From the NCBI GenBank assembly GCA_900696515.1, contig CAADGK010000056.1, positions 62,001-126,000 of the forward strand: a DNA stretch of 64,000 nt, written 5' to 3'. Source of the DNA: an uncultured Nitrosospira sp. (lineage in GTDB: Bacteria; Nitrospirota; Nitrospiria; Nitrospirales; Nitrospiraceae). Under the pieces are notes generated by a model that had not been told where the DNA came from, did not search any database, and worked only from the letters and a program-made list of their open reading frames with translations. Positions 7,723 to 17,533 of the stretch are shown one piece after another. The translations under genes were made by a program, and so were the position numbers. The stretch's first letter is position 1. The number at the start of each line of letters is the position of its first letter.

Positions 7723-8028
7723 TTAGCGAGTGCCGGTGGTTTCCAAGATCTTTTTCCGCATCAACGCTCGGCTTGCCGCCGACAATGTCGGTGAGGGGCT
7801 ATGGCGACAGAGCGACACGGTTTGACGCAGTGACGTCACGAAGGTCTCACAATTCGGGCAGGTGCCCAGGTGTCGACGAATTTCATCGCAAATATCTCCG
7901 GAGAGTTCGTCGTCGATATAGGCGGACAACTGGCGCAGGATACGCAGGCAGTGGGCTTTCCCATGCGCCTGTTTCCGCCGGGTCGATGCCGAAGGTCGTT
8001 GTCGTTTAGAGGTGTTCCCTTGTGCCAT
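7723..8028 (-). CDS. Zinc-finger anti-sigma factor
   Basis: 101-residue protein with an N-terminal basic stretch and the anti-sigma zinc-finger pattern H-x3-C-x2-C: HCLRILRQLSAYIDDELSGD...RRHLGTCPNCETF. Proteins of this ZAS/zf-HC2 type bind and inhibit the ECF sigma factor encoded just upstream and can respond to redox or envelope stress. There is no transmembrane segment, so it would be a soluble anti-sigma like RsrA. I prefer the ATG at 8028, which has GGAGGAG about eight bases upstream, over a GTG at 8037. The gene overlaps the sigma gene by 23 bp, implying translational coupling. Confidence 0.85.
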   Translation of the reverse strand: MAQGNTSKRQRPSASTRRKQAHGKAHCLRILRQLSAYIDDELSGDICDEIRRHLGTCPNCETFVTSLRQTVSLCRHSPSPTLSAASRALMRKKILETTGTR

Positions 8029-8674
8029 GTGAAGCACTCCTCCGCGTTCTCACCGGGGTATGGTCATGGCCGGTGAGTGGCTCGCCGAGTCCCCGTGCGC
8101 TCAATTGACGGCGCACGAACAAGCGAGCTCTATGTAATCGTGATTTTACCGCCCGTTCATTCAACCCCATGATCGTTCCAACCTCCTTGGCGCTGACTCC
8201 CTCCATATCGCGGAGCACCAAGACCATCTTATACTTCTTCGGCAGTTGATTGATCGCGGTGTCGAGTGCCTCCCGCAACTGCTTATTGTGGAGTGCGGCT
8301 TCCGGGCTCAGGCCATCGATTGGAATCTGCAACCGAAACTCACCGTCGGATGTGGGGATGAATTCCTCGAGTGATAACTCTCGCTCAGGCGCGCCCTTCC
8401 GTTTTCGCCGCATGCGGAGACAGGCGCGCGAGGCGATCGTGTACAACCACGTGGAAATCTGGGCATCGCCACGAAACCGATCCAGGCCCCGATAGGCATT
8501 CAAAAATGTCTCCTGGACCAAATCCTTCGCCGCCTCCGCTTCCCCGCACAAACGGTGGGCGAAACGATACATGAGATCCACATGATCTCTGTACAGCGCA
8601 TCAAAATCCTTCGCCGATCCGGTCCTGGCCGAGGATTCATCAGGCCGGGGGCCTGTCGCGGGTGACGCATGCAT
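8006..8674 (-). CDS. ECF-type RNA polymerase sigma factor
   Basis: 222-residue sigma-70-family ECF factor. Region 2 is FDALYRDHVDLMYRFAHRLCG...AKDLVQETFLNAYRGLDRF...ISTWLYTIASRACLRMRRKRKG. Region 4 is AINQLPKKYKMVLVLRDMEGVSAKEVGTIMGLNERAVKSRLHRARLFVRR, with the expected helix-turn-helix. There is no sigma-1.1 or region 3. The cognate anti-sigma gene overlaps its 3' end and a duplicated-domain lipoprotein lies 67 bp upstream, so the group is probably one autoregulated envelope or oxidative stress operon. No clear AAC-type -35 element was pinned down. Confidence 0.92.
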   Translation of the reverse strand: MHASPATGPRPDESSARTGSAKDFDALYRDHVDLMYRFAHRLCGEAEAAKDLVQETFLNAYRGLDRFRGDAQISTWLYTIASRACLRMRRKRKGAPERELSLEEFIPTSDGEFRLQIPIDGLSPEAALHNKQLREALDTAINQLPKKYKMVLVLRDMEGVSAKEVGTIMGLNERAVKSRLHRARLFVRRQLSARGLGEPLTGHDHTPVRTRRSASHGTREHL

Positions 8675-8741
8675 ACGCCGCGCAGTCTACGGGGTGGCGG
8701 AAAAGAGAGTCAAGATGAAGAACGAAGAGGCAGAGGCTGGA

Positions 8742-9956
8742 CTACTTCACACGGTGCAGTTCAACCACCTCGCCGAGGCCGTTGAGTTCCACGGTGACGG
8801 GGGTTCCTTCTCGTGCTCCGTTCAGCGCGGCTTTTCCGGCTCCGACGGGGTAGGTCTGTTCTCCCTCAGGGGTCCAGAGTCTGACCATGGCATGATCCTG
8901 GGCGGTGAAGTCCAATGGTCCTGTGACGAAACGGCGGATCAGAGCCGAATCGCTGGAGGTTGCCAGATCCGCGACGACGGAGTCGTTATGCATGTGCAAC
9001 GTCATGGTCTGTCCGATCTTGGCGCTCTTGATACCGATCTTGGTGTTGACGTTCACGATGCCGATGGGCGTCTTGAAGAAGATGAAATTCGACTTCATTT
9101 TGGAGATCGTGCCGGTAAGTAATAGATGGACCCTGCTACCCGGGGGAGCGATCTGGCCGATTTGCAGATCGAACTGGAGGTCATGCACGCCGATAATGTT
9201 TCCCGTGCCGTCCACTTCCACCGTCACAAACTCCCCGTTCTTGGGGGCGGTGAGTGCGGATTCATAGGCTCCCATGTGGAATGCCTTCATGCCGCTGCTG
9301 GGTGTCCATAGCAACAACTTGGTGTTGTCTGCGCTGTCCCGCTTGAACGGTCCGGTGAGGTAGCGGTGGACGAAGGTCCCATCGGTCCGCCGCACAATAT
9401 CAATGACGATATAGTCATCGTGGACGATGAAGGAGACTTCATGCGAAGCGGGGAGGGTTTTGAGCGTAGTCTTTGAGCTGAGCGACATGAGCCCGATCGG
9501 CGTCTTCAGAAAGACGATTCCAGGCTTGGCTCGCCAGACCCGGCCGGTGAGCTCAATGGATGGGTTGACGTCAACGCGAACGGGTGCCGGTTCCACTATT
9601 TCTGGTTGAGCGACCGGTGGAGGATTGTCCGCTGGCGGCTGAACCGCTGGAGCGGTGTCCGTGATCTGAGCAGGGGGTATCTCGATCTCTTGCGGCTGAA
9701 CGGCCGGTGGCAGATCGTTCTGAGGTTGTGCGGGAGTGATCTCATCGGCCTCTGGTTGTCTGGGGGAAATCCCGTCGTTCTGGGCCTGGAGAATCGTCTC
9801 GGTAACGAGTTGAGTTTCAAAGGGAGGCGGGTCGGAGGGTTGCGCCGGGAGCCTGTCGCCGTTCGCAAGGCTGGCCGTGGCACAGCCGGCGCTGACGACT
9901 CCCATCAGAAATACCACAAGCAATGACTGTCGAGCCTGTCCAAATTGATCCATCAT
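8742..9956 (-). CDS. Lipoprotein with proline-rich linker and two repeated beta domains
   Basis: 404 residues. The N-terminus MMDQFGQARQSLLVVFLMGVVSAGCATA is a lipoprotein signal with lipobox VSAG-C. A Pro/Gln/Glu-rich linker of about 95 residues (APAVQPPADNPPPVAQPE) could cross peptidoglycan. Two homologous halves follow: the first has PGIVFLKTPIGLMSLSSKT, YLTGPF and LLLWTPSSG; the second has SNFIFFKTPIGIVNVNTKI, FVTGPLDF and VRLWTPEG. Each ends with a VTVE(V/L)-x-G-x-G strand. The internal duplication is clear; the family is not recognised. It is upstream of, and probably co-transcribed with, the ECF sigma operon. Confidence 0.8.
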   Translation of the reverse strand: MMDQFGQARQSLLVVFLMGVVSAGCATASLANGDRLPAQPSDPPPFETQLVTETILQAQNDGISPRQPEADEITPAQPQNDLPPAVQPQEIEIPPAQITDTAPAVQPPADNPPPVAQPEIVEPAPVRVDVNPSIELTGRVWRAKPGIVFLKTPIGLMSLSSKTTLKTLPASHEVSFIVHDDYIVIDIVRRTDGTFVHRYLTGPFKRDSADNTKLLLWTPSSGMKAFHMGAYESALTAPKNGEFVTVEVDGTGNIIGVHDLQFDLQIGQIAPPGSRVHLLLTGTISKMKSNFIFFKTPIGIVNVNTKIGIKSAKIGQTMTLHMHNDSVVADLATSSDSALIRRFVTGPLDFTAQDHAMVRLWTPEGEQTYPVGAGKAALNGAREGTPVTVELNGLGEVVELHRVK

Positions 9957-10420
9957 GAAAAGGCTAAGTCCGGCTAGAGGTGAACGTTGGGATCTGTCTA
10001 AATAGAGACTCCCTCTTGTGCGAAAGGGGGAATGAGGTGATCAGCCCCAATATCCGAGGGTTATTCTATGCGAATATCATGAGGTCAGAATGGGAGTCAA
10101 CTTGAAATCAGATTTGATCTTGGATGGGAGAAGCTAAGGACGAATCGGCTTCAATATGAACCGAGATACAACAGCGGAATGGCTGCGATGAGACATTCAG
10201 ACAGCCAAACGGTTTGTCATTTGCCAGCAAGTTCATGACTCAGAGTGGGCACTTGTGCCATGTTGCCACAGTGGTTGAGACTGGTTCATGGGCCAGGATC
10301 TCAAAACTATGATGCCAAGCAATTCGCTCGTGCTAATGCGGGATTCATCGCGCCATTCCGTGGTATCTCGGGCGGGTGAGGATAGCCTCGAGTCGACGAA
10401 AGATACGCAGGGACTATCCT
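9957..10420. other. 464-bp intergenic region
   Basis: No gene I can support. Minus-strand frames running in from der lack a ribosome-binding site and family resemblance. The stretch should hold the promoter of the lipoprotein/ECF operon (right to left) and the 3' region of der. A short dyad GGGCAC-TT-GTGCC occurs near 10245. No U-tract terminator is evident at the end of der. Confidence 0.5.
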
Positions 10421-11776
10421 TTACTTCTTTCTCACCATAATGCGGAGCGGTGTGCCGGTGAAGAGGTAGGTCTCGCGGAGTTGGTTCTCCAGATATTTCA
10501 GATATGCGGGGGTAATGTCTTCCGGATGGCCGACGAACAATACGAAGACCGGAGGTTTGGTGGCCACTTGAGTCATAAAGGCCGACTTCGTTCCAGCTGT
10601 GGGTTTGTGCTTCCGGGCCGGCAACGGATGGGTCTCCAGAATTTTCTGCAGCCAGGTATTCAACGCGCCGGTGGAGACACGCTTGGTAAACATGCCGTGC
10701 ACGTCCTTGAGCAGAGGAAACAGGCGTTGAACGGACTCCGGTTTGAGGGCTGAACCATAGAGGACAGGGGCCCAGGCCAGAAAGGGAAAGCGGCGGCGGA
10801 ACTCGAGTTCGTAGGCTTGTCGCGCGCTCTGGTCCCCGGCCCGTAGATCCCACTTATTGATCAAGAGAATACAGGCACGGCCCTGTTTGAGAATCGCCCC
10901 GGCGATCTTTGTATCTTGTTCCGTGACGCCTTCTACTCCGTCCAGGAGCAGAACGGCGATATCGGATCGTCCGATGGCACGGAGCGATCGGAGGACACTG
11001 TAGCCTTCGATGCCGCGGTCAATCTTGCCACGTCGTCTGATCCCCGCGGTGTCGGTGAAGACGTAGGATTGATCCTGGTGGGTCACCAGTGAATCGACCG
11101 GATCGCGCGTGGTTCCCGGCACGTTGCTGACGACGACGCGCTCCTCTCCGAGCAGCGCGTTCACGAGCGTGGATTTGCCGACGTTCGGACGGCCTACGAT
11201 GGCCACACGGGGGAGTAGTTGCAGCTCGTCTGATTCCTCGGTCGCGGGAAGCAGTGGATAGAGGGCATCCAAGAGTTCAGCCACCCCGAGGCCATGTTCG
11301 GCGGAGATGGGATAGAGCTCGGCGGCGCCCACTTTGTAGAAGTCGGCGAGCAAAGGCTCAGATTTCGGCGTGTCGATCTTGTTGATGGCGTAGAACAGAG
11401 GCTTCGTCACGCCGCGCAAGAGTTTCACGACCTCGTGGTCCGGCGGGGTCAATCCTGACCGGCCGTCCAGCAGCATGATGAGGATATCCGCTTCGGCGAT
11501 CGCCAGTTCCGATTGACGGCGGATTAAGGTCAGCATGCTGTCCGACGAAGAGAGATCTAGTCCCCCAGTGTCGACCAGCCTGAACTTTCTGGTGCGGTAC
11601 GTGGCATCGGCATAGTTGCGGTCTCGGGTCACGCCGGGCACGTCATCCACAATGGCAATCTTTTGGCCGAGAATCTTGTTGAACAACGTCGATTTCCCCA
11701 CATTGGGGCGACCGATGATCGCAACGAGCGGAACAGGTGAGGGGTCAGGCGTAATGGGTAAGGGGTAGGAGGTCAT
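10421..11776 (-). CDS. der: Ribosome-associated GTPase Der (EngA)
   Basis: 451-residue essential GTPase of 50S ribosome assembly with two tandem G domains. The first has P-loop GRPNVGKSTL (22-31), DTGG and INKID. The second has GRPNVGKSTLVNALLGEE, DTAGIRRRGKI and NKWDL. A C-terminal KH-like domain follows (VLFVGHPEDITPAYLKYLENQLRE..TPLRIMVRKK). Length and order are standard. The first dozen residues (MTSYPLPITPDPSP) are probably a nonconserved tail. It is divergent from yrfG, with about 90 bp between starts. Confidence 0.97.
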   Translation of the reverse strand: MTSYPLPITPDPSPVPLVAIIGRPNVGKSTLFNKILGQKIAIVDDVPGVTRDRNYADATYRTRKFRLVDTGGLDLSSSDSMLTLIRRQSELAIAEADILIMLLDGRSGLTPPDHEVVKLLRGVTKPLFYAINKIDTPKSEPLLADFYKVGAAELYPISAEHGLGVAELLDALYPLLPATEESDELQLLPRVAIVGRPNVGKSTLVNALLGEERVVVSNVPGTTRDPVDSLVTHQDQSYVFTDTAGIRRRGKIDRGIEGYSVLRSLRAIGRSDIAVLLLDGVEGVTEQDTKIAGAILKQGRACILLINKWDLRAGDQSARQAYELEFRRRFPFLAWAPVLYGSALKPESVQRLFPLLKDVHGMFTKRVSTGALNTWLQKILETHPLPARKHKPTAGTKSAFMTQVATKPPVFVLFVGHPEDITPAYLKYLENQLRETYLFTGTPLRIMVRKK

Positions 11777-11866
11777 GGTCGTTTTGTGAAAGACCTGACC
11801 GTATCACAGGGATTTTCGGAAACACAATGTCTCGTCTTTGATGTGCCCGTCCTTTATACTTCCTTC

Positions 11867-12565
11867 ATGACCCCTGACTCTTCACCCTTGACGCCTCACG
11901 CGATCGATTGGAATGAGATCGACGACGTGCTCCTCGATATGGACGGCACGTTGCTGGACCGTCACTTTGACAACTTCTTTTTTGAAGAGGAGCTTCCGCG
12001 TCGGTATGCGGCACTTCATGCCATCCCGTTCGGAGAGTCGCGTGCTCGTCTCATGGCGATGTACCGATCAGTCGAAGGAGAGCTCGAGTGGACTGACCTG
12101 GACTATTGGACAAGGCGGGTTGGGATCGATGTGGTGGCGATGCACAAGGAACTGGCTCACATGATCGGCTTTTTGCCTGGCGCGGAGGCGTTCTTGCGCC
12201 ATCTGCGGCAACTTGAGAAGCGGGTAACGATCGTGACGAATGCCCATTCGACGGGAGTTTCCGTCAAAGTGGCCAAGACGGGACTCGATGGCTACGTGGA
12301 CCGGATTGTCGATGCGTTTGAGGTGGGCTATCTCAAGATGCGGCCGGAGTATTGGCCGAATTGTCAACGGTTACTGGGCTTCGAGCCGTCGCGCTCCCTG
12401 TTTATGGATGACGATGAAGGCTGTCTGACGGCTGCGAAAGCATTCGGGGTGGCCCATCTGATCCACAGTGCCAAGTCGAGCTCGCGGTTACCGCCGGCTC
12501 CGCTTCCACAGTTTTTCTCGGTCACGGGGTTCGCACCGCTCTTGAACGGCAGGTCGACGGGCTAG
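11867..12565 (+). CDS. yrfG: HAD-family GMP/IMP nucleotidase, YrfG-like
   Basis: 232-residue haloacid dehalogenase-type phosphatase. Motif I is DDVLLDMDGTLLDRHFDNFFFEEELP, matching the YrfG group of 5'-nucleotidases that hydrolyse GMP and IMP; motif II is IVTNAH; motif III/IV is K...FMDDDEGCLTAAKAFG. The start at 11867 (MTPDSSPL) is preferred, since upstream in-frame codons include unlikely protein sequence. The TAG stop lies in a GGGCTAGCCC palindrome shared with the stop of the convergent methyltransferase gene, so the two coding regions overlap by 4 bp. Specificity is inferred from motif I only. Confidence 0.8.
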   Translation: MTPDSSPLTPHAIDWNEIDDVLLDMDGTLLDRHFDNFFFEEELPRRYAALHAIPFGESRARLMAMYRSVEGELEWTDLDYWTRRVGIDVVAMHKELAHMIGFLPGAEAFLRHLRQLEKRVTIVTNAHSTGVSVKVAKTGLDGYVDRIVDAFEVGYLKMRPEYWPNCQRLLGFEPSRSLFMDDDEGCLTAAKAFGVAHLIHSAKSSSRLPPAPLPQFFSVTGFAPLLNGRSTG

Positions 12566-13182
12566 CCCTGTCCGACTGCTGTGCCTCGGTACATTTCACC
12601 GCCCACTCGTGGTACGCCTTGCATGGCAAATCGATCGAGCTGCGTGATGGTCAATCCGGCTTGAGCGATCAGATCATCGATCCGGCGATTCAGATTACAG
12701 CCGCAGCCGATGATGTTCTGAACAGGGTTGAGTCTGTCCTGCCAGCGGGCAATCTTCCGGTCGTCGCTCCGACCATGTTCCAAAAAGAGAAACTTGCCTT
12801 CGGGTTTCAGGACACGCCCCACTTCTTGTAGCGCGCGCACCGGGTCGAAGATCGTACAGAGGGTCCAGGTGCTGACCACGCAATCGAATGTGTGATCATC
12901 ATAGGGAAGCCGCTCGGCATTTTGATGGGCAATCTCAACCGGAAAGGATACACCCCTACGCCGTTCTGCCACACGCGCAGGGAGCATGGGGTTGGGATCG
13001 ACGGCCCGTACCCGCGACACATTGGGTCCGTAGTGACGAAGATTAAGCCCGGTCCCAATCCCGATTTCCAGCACCTCATCGGCCACTGATTGGAGGACCT
13101 CCGTGCGTAATCGTTGGAACTCCTCCCCATGCATGACGTGGTCCATCAGGCGAGGGAAGACATGTTTGCAGTAAAATCCCAT
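12562..13182 (-). CDS. Class I SAM-dependent methyltransferase
   Basis: 206 residues with the UbiE/Methyltransf_11 pattern. Motif I is VLEIGIGTGLNLRHY; RAVDPNP is the acidic-end strand; AERLPYDDHTFDCVVSTWTLCTI is motif II; LKPEGKFLFLEHG is motif III. The N-terminus (GFYCKHVFPRLMDHVMHGEEFQRLR) and C-terminal CNLNRRIDDLIAQAG match a common group of uncharacterised small-molecule or lipid methyltransferases of about 200 residues. Substrate unknown. The stop overlaps yrfG's stop. Confidence 0.85.
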   Translation of the reverse strand: MGFYCKHVFPRLMDHVMHGEEFQRLRTEVLQSVADEVLEIGIGTGLNLRHYGPNVSRVRAVDPNPMLPARVAERRRGVSFPVEIAHQNAERLPYDDHTFDCVVSTWTLCTIFDPVRALQEVGRVLKPEGKFLFLEHGRSDDRKIARWQDRLNPVQNIIGCGCNLNRRIDDLIAQAGLTITQLDRFAMQGVPRVGGEMYRGTAVGQG

Positions 13183-13297
13183 GGTTGGGAGAGTATCATA
13201 AAGGCAATGGTCAGGTCGTTTCGGAACTTGTGACCCCTGGGGGGCTATGTTAGAGTCCTGCGACTTTTTTGAGGTTTGACGCTATGAGTAGGCAATC

Positions 13298-15733
13298 ATG
13301 AGTAAAGGATACGATCACCGCACGATCGAGACGAAGTGGCAGCAGTATTGGGATCAGTATGCCACGTTTCGTGTGACGGACGATTCCAGCAAGCCCAAAT
13401 TCTACTGCCTCGATATGTTCCCCTATCCTTCAGGGTCCGGGCTCCATGTCGGTCACCTGGAAGGGTATACCGCGACGGACATTGTCTCCCGGTATAAACG
13501 GATGAAGGGGTTTAATGTCCTCCATCCGATGGGCTGGGACGCCTTTGGGCTTCCCGCAGAACAGTATGCGGTGAAAACCGGCATCCACCCGGCCAAGACG
13601 ACGGCGGACAACATTGCCACATTCAAACGCCAGATGAAGCGCGTGGGCCTTTCGTATGACTGGGAGCGCGAGCTCAGTACAACGGATCCCGGATACTATC
13701 GCTGGACACAGTGGATTTTCCTCAAACTCTTCGAGCGGGGATTGGCCTACGTGGCGGAAGTGCCGGTGAATTGGTGCCCACAGCTGGGAACGGTGTTGGC
13801 GAACGAAGAAATCATCGACGGCAAGAGCGAGGTCGGCGGGTTCGATGTGATTCGCAAGCCGATGCGGCAGTGGGTGCTGAAGATTACCGCCTATGCCGAT
13901 CGCTTGCTGGAGGACCTGAAGCTTGTGGAGTGGCCTGCCAGCACGTTGGAGATGCAGAAGAATTGGATCGGACGTTCAATCGGTGCGGAGGTGGACTTCG
14001 CCCTCGCTGATCGGGTGGGCGCCATCCGAGTGTTCACGACCAGGCCTGATACGCTGTTCGGGGCGACCTACATGGTGCTTGCGCCGGAACACCCTCTTGT
14101 CGATGTCATTACGAGCGAGGCGCAAAAATCCACTGTCCAGGCTTACCGCGAGAATGCGGCGCGGAAGAGCGATCTTCAACGGCAAGAGCTTGACAAGGAG
14201 AAGACGGGAGTCTTCACCGGGGGCTATGCTGTGAATCCTGTGAACCAGGAGCGATTGCCGATCTGGATCGCCGACTATGTGCTGATGGGTTATGGGACCG
14301 GTGCCATCATGGCGGTCCCGGCGCATGATGAGCGTGACTGGGCGTTCGCGCATCAATATCAGCTTCCGATTCGCGAAGTCATTGCCGGGGGGAATGTGCA
14401 GGAAGCGGCCTTCACCGACACGAGCCGTGGGACCGTCGTCAATTCAGCGACCAGTGACGGCAGTTTTTCAATCAACGGGCTTATTCCCTCCGAGGCGATT
14501 CCAACAGTTACTGAGTGGCTTGCGAAGCAAGGGAAGGGAACCAAGGCGGTCAACTACAAACTGCGGGATTGGCTCTTTGCGCGACAACGTTATTGGGGAG
14601 AACCCTTTCCGATTGTTTGGGTTGATGGCGAAGCGTGTCCGATTCCTGAACAACAGCTTCCTCTGATATTGCCGGAGACGAGCAACTTCAAGCCATCAGG
14701 CACCGGTGAAAGCCCACTCGCAAACTTAGAGACTTGGTTGGCAACAACCGACTCTTCTACCGGTAAGCCCGCTCGGCGCGAGACGAATACCATGCCGCAG
14801 TGGGCCGGTTCCTGCTGGTATTACCTGCGATTCATCGATCCGAAGAACTCAACCCAGCTTGTCGACCAGACCAAGGAACGCTATTGGATGCCGGTGGATC
14901 TGTACATCGGCGGTAGCGAGCACGCGGTGCTGCATCTCCTCTACGCTCGGTTTTGGCACAAAGTGTTGTTCGATATCGGTGTGGTGAGCACGCCTGAGCC
15001 ATTCTTGAAACTCGTGCATCAGGGCATCGTCCTGGGAGAAGATAATCAGAAGATGTCCAAATCGCGGGGCAACGTGGTCAATCCCGATGAGATGATCGAC
15101 CAGTTCGGCGCGGATGCGGTACGGCTCTATGAAATGTTCATGGGACCGCTGGAGGCGATGAAACCATGGAGTACCAGAGGCGTCGAAGGCGTAACCCGTT
15201 TCTTGGAACGGGTCTGGCGTCTCATCGTCGATGACCAAGGCTGCTTGTCCGGCACCGTGGTTTCGACCGCTGCGAGCCTTGATCATCAGCGACTCCTCCA
15301 CCAGACGATCAAGAAGGTGACGGAGGACATTGAGGCGCTCCGGTTCAATACGGCGATCTCGCAGATGATGATCTTGACCAATGAGATGACGAAAGCTTCG
15401 CAGCGGCCTCGATCCGTCATCGAGCCGTTTGTGTTGCTACTTGCGCCGTTCGCCCCGCATGTGGCGGAGGAGCTCTGGGGCGTGCTCGGTTACCGGCCCA
15501 GTGTTTCGCAACAACCTTGGCCGACGTTTGATCCGGCCATGATCGTCAGCGAGCGCGTCACCATTCCCATTCAGGTTAACGGGAAGCTCAGGGCAAAGCT
15601 CGATGTGGCGCTTGATGTCTCGCGAGAAGAAGTTGAGCGACTGGCCCGTGCGGAAGCAGCAGAATGGCTCCAAGGAAAAGAGCCGAAGAAGGTGATCTAC
15701 GTCGAGAAGAAGCTGCTTAATTTTGTGATCTGA
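13298..15733 (+). CDS. leuS: Leucyl-tRNA synthetase
   Basis: 811-residue class I aminoacyl-tRNA synthetase. The HIGH-type motif is [18 protein letters not shown] (HVGH at 50-53), and KMSKS is intact at 585-589 ([16 protein letters not shown]). The CP1 editing domain ([36 protein letters not shown]) and the [10 protein letters not shown] motif are present. The C-terminus ends with a canonical VNGKLRAKL and a short domain. The gene starts the leuS-lptE-holA operon, and its TGA stop overlaps the next ATG by one base. Confidence 0.97.
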   Translation: MSKGYDHRTIETKWQQYWDQYATFRVTDDSSKPKFYCLDMFPYPSGSGLHVGHLEGYTATDIVSRYKRMKGFNVLHPMGWDAFGLPAEQYAVKTGIHPAKTTADNIATFKRQMKRVGLSYDWERELSTTDPGYYRWTQWIFLKLFERGLAYVAEVPVNWCPQLGTVLANEEIIDGKSEVGGFDVIRKPMRQWVLKITAYADRLLEDLKLVEWPASTLEMQKNWIGRSIGAEVDFALADRVGAIRVFTTRPDTLFGATYMVLAPEHPLVDVITSEAQKSTVQAYRENAARKSDLQRQELDKEKTGVFTGGYAVNPVNQERLPIWIADYVLMGYGTGAIMAVPAHDERDWAFAHQYQLPIREVIAGGNVQEAAFTDTSRGTVVNSATSDGSFSINGLIPSEAIPTVTEWLAKQGKGTKAVNYKLRDWLFARQRYWGEPFPIVWVDGEACPIPEQQLPLILPETSNFKPSGTGESPLANLETWLATTDSSTGKPARRETNTMPQWAGSCWYYLRFIDPKNSTQLVDQTKERYWMPVDLYIGGSEHAVLHLLYARFWHKVLFDIGVVSTPEPFLKLVHQGIVLGEDNQKMSKSRGNVVNPDEMIDQFGADAVRLYEMFMGPLEAMKPWSTRGVEGVTRFLERVWRLIVDDQGCLSGTVVSTAASLDHQRLLHQTIKKVTEDIEALRFNTAISQMMILTNEMTKASQRPRSVIEPFVLLLAPFAPHVAEELWGVLGYRPSVSQQPWPTFDPAMIVSERVTIPIQVNGKLRAKLDVALDVSREEVERLARAEAAEWLQGKEPKKVIYVEKKLLNFVI

Positions 15734-16401
15734 TGCAGTGCGAGGAGCGCGACGTGCGGGAAAATCGGGACGTCCAAAAAAGGCGTATCTTGCGCGATCG
15801 CCGGGGGTGGCGTCGCGCGAGTCTCGCCTGTCTCGCGGCGGCGAGCCTTGCGCTCGCCGACTGCGGGTATCAGTTCCGGGTTGGGGGGGCTGGTCCGACC
15901 ATCGGTGGTGCTCCCGCTCCCGTATCCACGGAGCCACCTCCTCGACTTGCGATCAAGACGTTGATTAACAACAGTTTTGAGCCGAATTTAGAGGCGCGCT
16001 ATACCAACTACTTTCGTGACGAATTTTCCACCGGCAGTGGGGCGCACGTTGTCTCCGAGTCTGACGCGGCGGACCTTGTGTTGAGCGGACAAATTCTGTC
16101 TGTCTCCGTGCCGACGCTCAGTTTTTCGCAGACGACGACCTTGGAAAGCCGGGCAGAAGTTGTCGTGCTGGTTCGCGTGGAAGAGGCCCGTTCGGGCAAG
16201 GTCGTCTGGACGCAACTCGCCAAGGGAGGGTCAGAGTTCTTCATTACGCCGGACCTCCAATTCAACCGTACCCTTCAGAGCCGGGCGGTGGAGCAGGCCG
16301 GGCGTATTCTCGCAGCGGATTTGGCATCGCGGTTTCTGCTAGAGGTAGAGACCGGTGCATTGACGAAGCGGGCCTCAACGACGGAATCTTCGCCGCGGTA
16401 G
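15733..16401 (+). CDS. lptE: LPS-assembly lipoprotein LptE-like
   Basis: 222 residues. A basic N-terminus is followed by a hydrophobic stretch and lipobox LALAD-C44, then GYQFRV, the hallmark of LptE/RlpB. Strand LAIKTLINNSFEPNLEARYTNYFRDEF, ADLVLSGQILSVSV and a Thr/Ser-rich strand pattern fit the LptE fold, which plugs LptD and helps insert LPS in the outer membrane. The position between leuS and holA is the widely conserved context. The first 20 residues ([20 protein letters not shown]) look unusual for a signal peptide, so the true start may be further in. Confidence 0.85.
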   Translation: MQCEERDVRENRDVQKRRILRDRRGWRRASLACLAAASLALADCGYQFRVGGAGPTIGGAPAPVSTEPPPRLAIKTLINNSFEPNLEARYTNYFRDEFSTGSGAHVVSESDAADLVLSGQILSVSVPTLSFSQTTTLESRAEVVVLVRVEEARSGKVVWTQLAKGGSEFFITPDLQFNRTLQSRAVEQAGRILAADLASRFLLEVETGALTKRASTTESSPR

Positions 16402-16420
16402 TCCGAGGACATTGTCACCG

Positions 16421-17533
16421 ATGGCTTTAACCATGAATCATGTACAGCTTGAGTCGGCCCTGAAACAGCAGGGACCCGGATGTCTCTACCTCGTGGTGGG
16501 AGAAGAGGATTTGCTGCGGGACTCCGCTCTGAACGCCCTTACCCAAGCGGTGCTCGGTGCTGAAGGGGATGCATTCAATTATGAGCAGTTCTATGGAGAT
16601 GAAGCGAGCGGAGCCGATATTCAGAACAGCATTGCCGCCGTCCCGGTCTTTGCCGTGCGCCGCTTGGTCGTGGTGAAAGCAGCGGAGAAGCTGACCGCGC
16701 GTGAAAGCGAGCCTTTGCTCGACTGTGTGAACAATCCCGTAGAATCCACAACCGTGGTCTTCGTCAGCTCAAAGATGGATGGCCGACTGAAATTCTCTCA
16801 AGCCCTTGCCCGATCGGCTGTGGTGGTCGATTGCTCACCTTTGCGGGATGTTCAGTTGCCGGCCTGGATCAGCCGGGAGGCCGAACGCATCGGCCTTCGC
16901 CTAGAAGAAGCTGCCGCTCAATTGCTGCAGGAGGTTTGCAGTACGTCATTGTATAGCGTGCGAAGAGAGCTGGAAAAACTTGCGTCGTATGTACCGCCTG
17001 ATCGTGCAGTTACCGCCGCGGATGTCTATCAGCTACGCGGTATGGAGCCAGGTGCGTCGGTGTTTGACCTGGCGCTGGCCATTGCCGAAGGTCGTCGGGG
17101 ACGGGCGCTGTCGATCCTGGCGCGGAATCTTGACGCGGGAGAAGCACCGCTTCGGATTCTCGGGTCACTCGCGTGGCAGTATCGCCGCATCTGGAAGGTC
17201 AAAGAATCGCTGGCCCGAGGAGGGCGTGAAGGGGAGGCTGCAAGAAGTTTACGAATGGACCCGGGGAAGGTCCGGACATTTCTGGATCACTTTTCCGAGT
17301 CTCACCTTGAACGGGCGATCCGACTTTTTTTGGATGCCGACGGACGACTCAAGGGAGGAAGCAGTAGTCGTCCTAAGATGATCTTGGAGCGAGTGCTCTT
17401 AACGCTCTGTGAGAAGTCCGACGGCACACAAAGCGAGACCACGCCACCCTCACAGGCCCCGCTCAAGCGGGGTGCGACGCGGACCGTCTCAAACGTGCGA
17501 ACGATTAAGAGCCGGAACCGGCCAATGCGTTGA
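16421..17533 (+). CDS. holA: DNA polymerase III delta subunit
   Basis: About 370 residues. HolA is the clamp-loader subunit that opens the beta clamp. N-terminal PGCLYLVVGEEDLLRDSALNAL, then FNYEQFYGDEASG, VPVFAVRRLVVVKAAEKL and the C-terminal collar region (FDLALAIAEGRRGRALSIL...SLAWQYRRIWKVKE) are family features. I prefer the ATG at 16421; a TTG three codons upstream is in frame. The 3' end overlaps the convergent rpsT gene by 29 bp. The last 45 residues (SETTPPSQAPLKRGATRTV) are a nonconserved tail. Confidence 0.88.
   Translation: MALTMNHVQLESALKQQGPGCLYLVVGEEDLLRDSALNALTQAVLGAEGDAFNYEQFYGDEASGADIQNSIAAVPVFAVRRLVVVKAAEKLTARESEPLLDCVNNPVESTTVVFVSSKMDGRLKFSQALARSAVVVDCSPLRDVQLPAWISREAERIGLRLEEAAAQLLQEVCSTSLYSVRRELEKLASYVPPDRAVTAADVYQLRGMEPGASVFDLALAIAEGRRGRALSILARNLDAGEAPLRILGSLAWQYRRIWKVKESLARGGREGEAARSLRMDPGKVRTFLDHFSESHLERAIRLFLDADGRLKGGSSSRPKMILERVLLTLCEKSDGTQSETTPPSQAPLKRGATRTVSNVRTIKSRNRPMR

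Noticed and set aside
6838-7794. 318-codon plus-strand frame antisense to the exported protein
   Set aside because: The minus-strand protein has a signal peptide and operon context; the plus frame has neither.
10233-10853. 206-codon open minus-strand frame overlapping der
   Set aside because: It overlaps der in another frame, has Pro/Arg-rich low-meaning sequence and no ribosome-binding site.
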